Part shown: positions 6,310 to 7,948 of the stretch, one piece after another
Layout: each line of letters begins with the position of its first letter
Position numbering within the stretch: position 1 is the first letter of the stretch
Source of the DNA: Mycobacterium sp.
GTDB taxonomy: Bacteria; Actinomycetota; Actinomycetes; Mycobacteriales; Mycobacteriaceae
DNA: 7,948 nucleotides
Assembly (NCBI GenBank): GCA_019246375.1
Contig: JAFAQO010000278.1
Coordinates: 1-7,948 of the forward strand
Direction: 5' to 3'
Notes under the pieces: model-generated
Databases searched by the model: none
What the model saw: only the letters and a program-made list of their open reading frames with translations
Told to the model about the DNA's origin: nothing
Translations under genes and position numbers: made by a program

Positions 6310-6323
6310 CGCAATGCTAGACT
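6295..6323 (+). promoter_or_regulatory. Predicted promoter of the FAD monooxygenase gene
   Basis: TAGACT (6318-6323) matches the TANNNT -10 pattern. TTACCG (6295-6300) lies 17 bases upstream as a weak -35. O1 covers the -35 and O2 begins within the -10, an arrangement that suits repression by promoter occlusion. Based on motif and spacing only. Confidence 0.4.
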
Positions 6324-6341
6324 TACCGATCGTTAAGTAAG
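6321..6341. promoter_or_regulatory. TetR operator candidate O2
   Basis: ACTTACCGATCGTTAAGT (6321-6338) is an 18-base palindrome with one mismatched pair (16 of 18 positions symmetric), centred on CGATCG. CTTAC and GTAAG also pair across 6322-6341. Compared with O1, it has four extra bases (CGTT) in the middle of otherwise identical flanks. The O1 and O2 centres are about 30 bases apart, close to three helical turns. Confidence 0.65.
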
Positions 6342-6342
6342 C

Positions 6343-6348
6343 AGGTGG
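6343..6348 (+). promoter_or_regulatory. Ribosome binding site of the FAD monooxygenase
   Basis: AGGTGG lies six bases before the ATG at 6355, directly after O2. It supports that start codon. Confidence 0.55.
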
Positions 6349-6354
6349 TGCGCG

Positions 6355-7572
6355 ATGCGAATCCTCATTTCTGGCGCCAGCATCTCTGGCCCGGTGCTGG
6401 CGTACTGGCTCACCCGGTACGGTTTCGATGCCACTGTCGTCGAGCGCGCGCCCACCTTGCGGAAGACCGGGGGCCACGCCGTCGACTTGTTTCGGCCATC
6501 CATGGAGATTTCGGCGAAGATGGGCGTCTTGCCGCGCATTGAGGCGCTTGCCACCGGGACCAATAGCGCGAGGATTTATCGGGAGGGCACGCAGCGGCCG
6601 GTCCGCGTCGATATCACCAAGGCCGTCAGCGCCGTGTCCGACCGGCACGTGGAAATCATGCGCGACGATCTCAGCGAGGCTTACTACGATGCCGGCCGCG
6701 ACCACGTCGAGTATGTATTCGGCGACTCGATCACGGCCATCTCCCCCGACGGCGAGGTGACATTCGAGCGAGCAGCACCACGCAGGTTTGACCTCGTCGT
6801 CGGCGCCGATGGGCTGCACTCCAACGTTCGACGCCTGGTTTTTGGTGAGGATGCCGGGCGTACCCAGTTCCTCGGTGGATACCTGGCGGTGGTATCGGTG
6901 CCGAAAAAGCTTGCGCACGAAGGCGAGACGACCAGTCACATTGGCGCAGGCCGCCTCGCGGCGATCTACACCGCACAGCCCCTGGACGACGCGCGTGCGG
7001 TGTTCATGTTCCGCACCGAAAAGGAACTCGAGTATCACTACCGAGATGCCTTGCGGCAGCGGGAATTGCTGCGTGCGGCGTTCACCGGGATGCATCCGCA
7101 GGTGGACGGCTGGCTTGGCGAGCTCAACCGCACCCCTGCGTTCTACTTCGATTCGATCACCCAGTTGCAACTGGACACCTGGTCGCGCGGGCGGGTCACG
7201 CTGGTCGGTGACGCCGGGTACTGCCCGGGGCCCGCGGTAGGCGGCAGCACTAGCCTGTCGGTGCTCGGCGCCTACGTCTTAGCCGGCGAGCTAGCGCAGG
7301 CGGGCGGCGATCACGAACGCGCTTTCGCGAGCTATGCGAGCGAGATGGGTGAGCCGGTGCGTCGCAGCCGCGCGCTTGCGCGCGGAGTCGCCAAGAGCCT
7401 TATTCCGCGCTCCAGAGCCGGAGTATGGGCTCTGACCCGCGGCATTCAGCTGGTCTCGGTGCTGCCCGCCGGACTCACCAAGGCAGTCGCGAAGCTCAAC
7501 GCCAAGGGTGTGCGGCTGTATGACTCGATGCAGTTCAAGGAGTACACGACACCAGTGGTCGGCGAGCACTAG
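6355..7572 (+). CDS. Class A FAD-dependent monooxygenase (PHBH/TetX-like)
   Basis: A 405-residue flavoprotein hydroxylase of the p-hydroxybenzoate hydroxylase fold, expected to use FAD, NAD(P)H and O2 to hydroxylate an aromatic or polyketide-like substrate in the cytoplasm. The N-terminal Rossmann motif is GASISG (7-12), a GxSxxG variant of GxGxxG, with Glu30 in TVVER at the end of the second strand for the ribose. The DG motif is GADGLHSNVR (150-159), and the FAD-ribityl GD motif is VTLVGDAGYCPGP (281-293). About 65 residues after 340 form a basic, partly hydrophobic C-terminal tail. Start supported by AGGTGG upstream. It is divergent from tetR with two operators in between, so it is probably the main regulated target. 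Mycobacteroides abscessus has a TetR-controlled TetX-type monooxygenase; an analogous drug or xenobiotic role is possible but the substrate is not readable here. Confidence 0.92.
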   Translation: MRILISGASISGPVLAYWLTRYGFDATVVERAPTLRKTGGHAVDLFRPSMEISAKMGVLPRIEALATGTNSARIYREGTQRPVRVDITKAVSAVSDRHVEIMRDDLSEAYYDAGRDHVEYVFGDSITAISPDGEVTFERAAPRRFDLVVGADGLHSNVRRLVFGEDAGRTQFLGGYLAVVSVPKKLAHEGETTSHIGAGRLAAIYTAQPLDDARAVFMFRTEKELEYHYRDALRQRELLRAAFTGMHPQVDGWLGELNRTPAFYFDSITQLQLDTWSRGRVTLVGDAGYCPGPAVGGSTSLSVLGAYVLAGELAQAGGDHERAFASYASEMGEPVRRSRALARGVAKSLIPRSRAGVWALTRGIQLVSVLPAGLTKAVAKLNAKGVRLYDSMQFKEYTTPVVGEH

Positions 7573-7575
7573 CGT

Positions 7576-7597
7576 GCCGTGACGGCCTGTCGACAGG
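7576..7597. promoter_or_regulatory. Two abutting palindromes after the monooxygenase gene
   Basis: GCCGTGACGGC (7576-7586) is a perfect odd-centred palindrome, and CCTGTCGACAGG (7586-7597) is a perfect 12-base palindrome sharing its first base. Neither has a usable hairpin loop nor a U-run, so an operator is more plausible than a terminator. In addition TGACGGC (7580-7586) is inverted as GCCGTCA at 7621-7627. They lie upstream of the methyltransferase promoter. No binding protein can be named. Confidence 0.3.
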
Positions 7598-7610
7598 TGA
7601 GCGCCAAAAG

Positions 7611-7638
7611 TTGCTAAGCAGCCGTCAATCAATACCGT
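7611..7638 (+). promoter_or_regulatory. Predicted leaderless promoter of the methyltransferase
   Basis: TTGCTA (7611-7616), four of six bases matching the -35 consensus, is followed after 16 bases by TACCGT (7633-7638), a TANNNT -10. Exactly six bases separate this from the ATG at 7645, so the transcript would begin at the start codon. No Shine-Dalgarno is visible. Confidence 0.45.
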
Positions 7639-7644
7639 GAAATC

Positions 7645-7948
7645 ATGGCTTCCAGACACACCTTGTTTCGGGTCTTCTACGCTCTCGGGTTTACTCCGTG
7701 GGACGGTCATCCGCTCTCGACGACACTGCGCGAACTCGTCGAGGGAGCCGACGCGCTACCACCCGGGGCAGCCCTTGATGTCGGATGTGGCACCGGCGAC
7801 GCGTCGATCTATCTCGCTCGACATGGATGGCAAGTCACAGGAGTTGACTTCACTCCTAAGGCGCTCGATAAGGCCCGCAGCAAAGCTCGCACTGCCGACG
7901 CGACGGTCAACTTTCTCCATGCTGACGTCACGCATTTGCGTCAGGCCG
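7645..7948 (+). CDS. Class I SAM-dependent methyltransferase (3' end missing)
   Basis: The frame runs off the right edge with 101 complete codons visible. Motif I LDVGCGTGD (44-52) is the glycine-rich SAM-binding loop, VTGVDFTPKAL (64-74) supplies the acidic residue for the SAM ribose (Asp68), and LHADVTHL (91-98) fits the motif II region. This is a Rossmann-fold methyltransferase of the small-molecule type (Methyltransf_11/25-like); the substrate cannot be predicted from this part. The start is chosen because the -10 element sits six bases upstream and no earlier start in frame looks better. By hand count, 18 of the first 50 codons end in A or T, against 8 of the first 50 of xpb and 9 of 50 of the monooxygenase, and the rare AGA arginine codon appears at residue 4, so a different origin is possible. 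Confidence 0.88.
   Translation, partial: MASRHTLFRVFYALGFTPWDGHPLSTTLRELVEGADALPPGAALDVGCGTGDASIYLARHGWQVTGVDFTPKALDKARSKARTADATVNFLHADVTHLRQA

Noticed and set aside
6295..7170. 291-residue minus-strand frame opposite the monooxygenase
   Set aside because: Antisense shadow of the FAD monooxygenase, whose three cofactor motifs lie on the plus strand; it also runs through the operator region.
7291..7710. 139-residue minus-strand frame across the monooxygenase/methyltransferase gap
   Set aside because: It crosses the end of one real gene, the promoter region and the start of the next, with no motif of its own.

Overview
This is a GC-rich, densely coded actinobacterial chromosome segment, almost certainly from a Mycobacterium. 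Three things point there: an XPB helicase whose whole length reads like the mycobacterial ercc3 protein, an upstream partner resembling Rv0862c, and between them a short repeat of the MIRU type (Mycobacterial Interspersed Repetitive Unit). The gene order beyond xpb differs from the M. tuberculosis order I remember (fadB/fadA beside ercc3), so this is probably a non-tuberculosis species.

Layout. Positions 1-3042 (+): the 3' end of a helicase-associated/WYL-like gene, a MIRU-like junction (about 1267-1396) carrying the ribosome binding site, then xpb. The two proteins share a homologous domain and probably work together in DNA repair or transcription-coupled processes. Positions 3039-6276 (-): a run transcribed leftward, TetR regulator -> F420-type luciferase-like oxidoreductase -> zinc-ribbon/OB-fold DUF35 protein -> thiolase-like protein. 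DUF35 and thiolase are translationally coupled and almost surely form a complex acting on a CoA-thioester. Xpb and the thiolase gene converge with overlapping stop codons and no room for a terminator.

Positions 6277-6354: a compact divergent control region with two related palindromic operator candidates lying over promoters for tetR (probably leaderless) and for the rightward gene. Positions 6355-7572 (+): a class A FAD monooxygenase, the likely main target of the TetR protein. Positions 7573-7644 hold two short palindromes and a probable leaderless promoter, followed by the start of a class I SAM methyltransferase that runs off the window and has less GC-biased codons than its neighbours.

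I see no tRNA, rRNA, CRISPR array, insertion sequence or phage gene, and no stretch over 300 bases without a gene. I do not see an unmistakable new system. The best leads are the thiolase with replaced catalytic residues beside its DUF35 partner, the paired operators of the tetR/monooxygenase unit, and the MIRU-like element that rewrites one protein's C-terminus and supplies the next gene's translation start.
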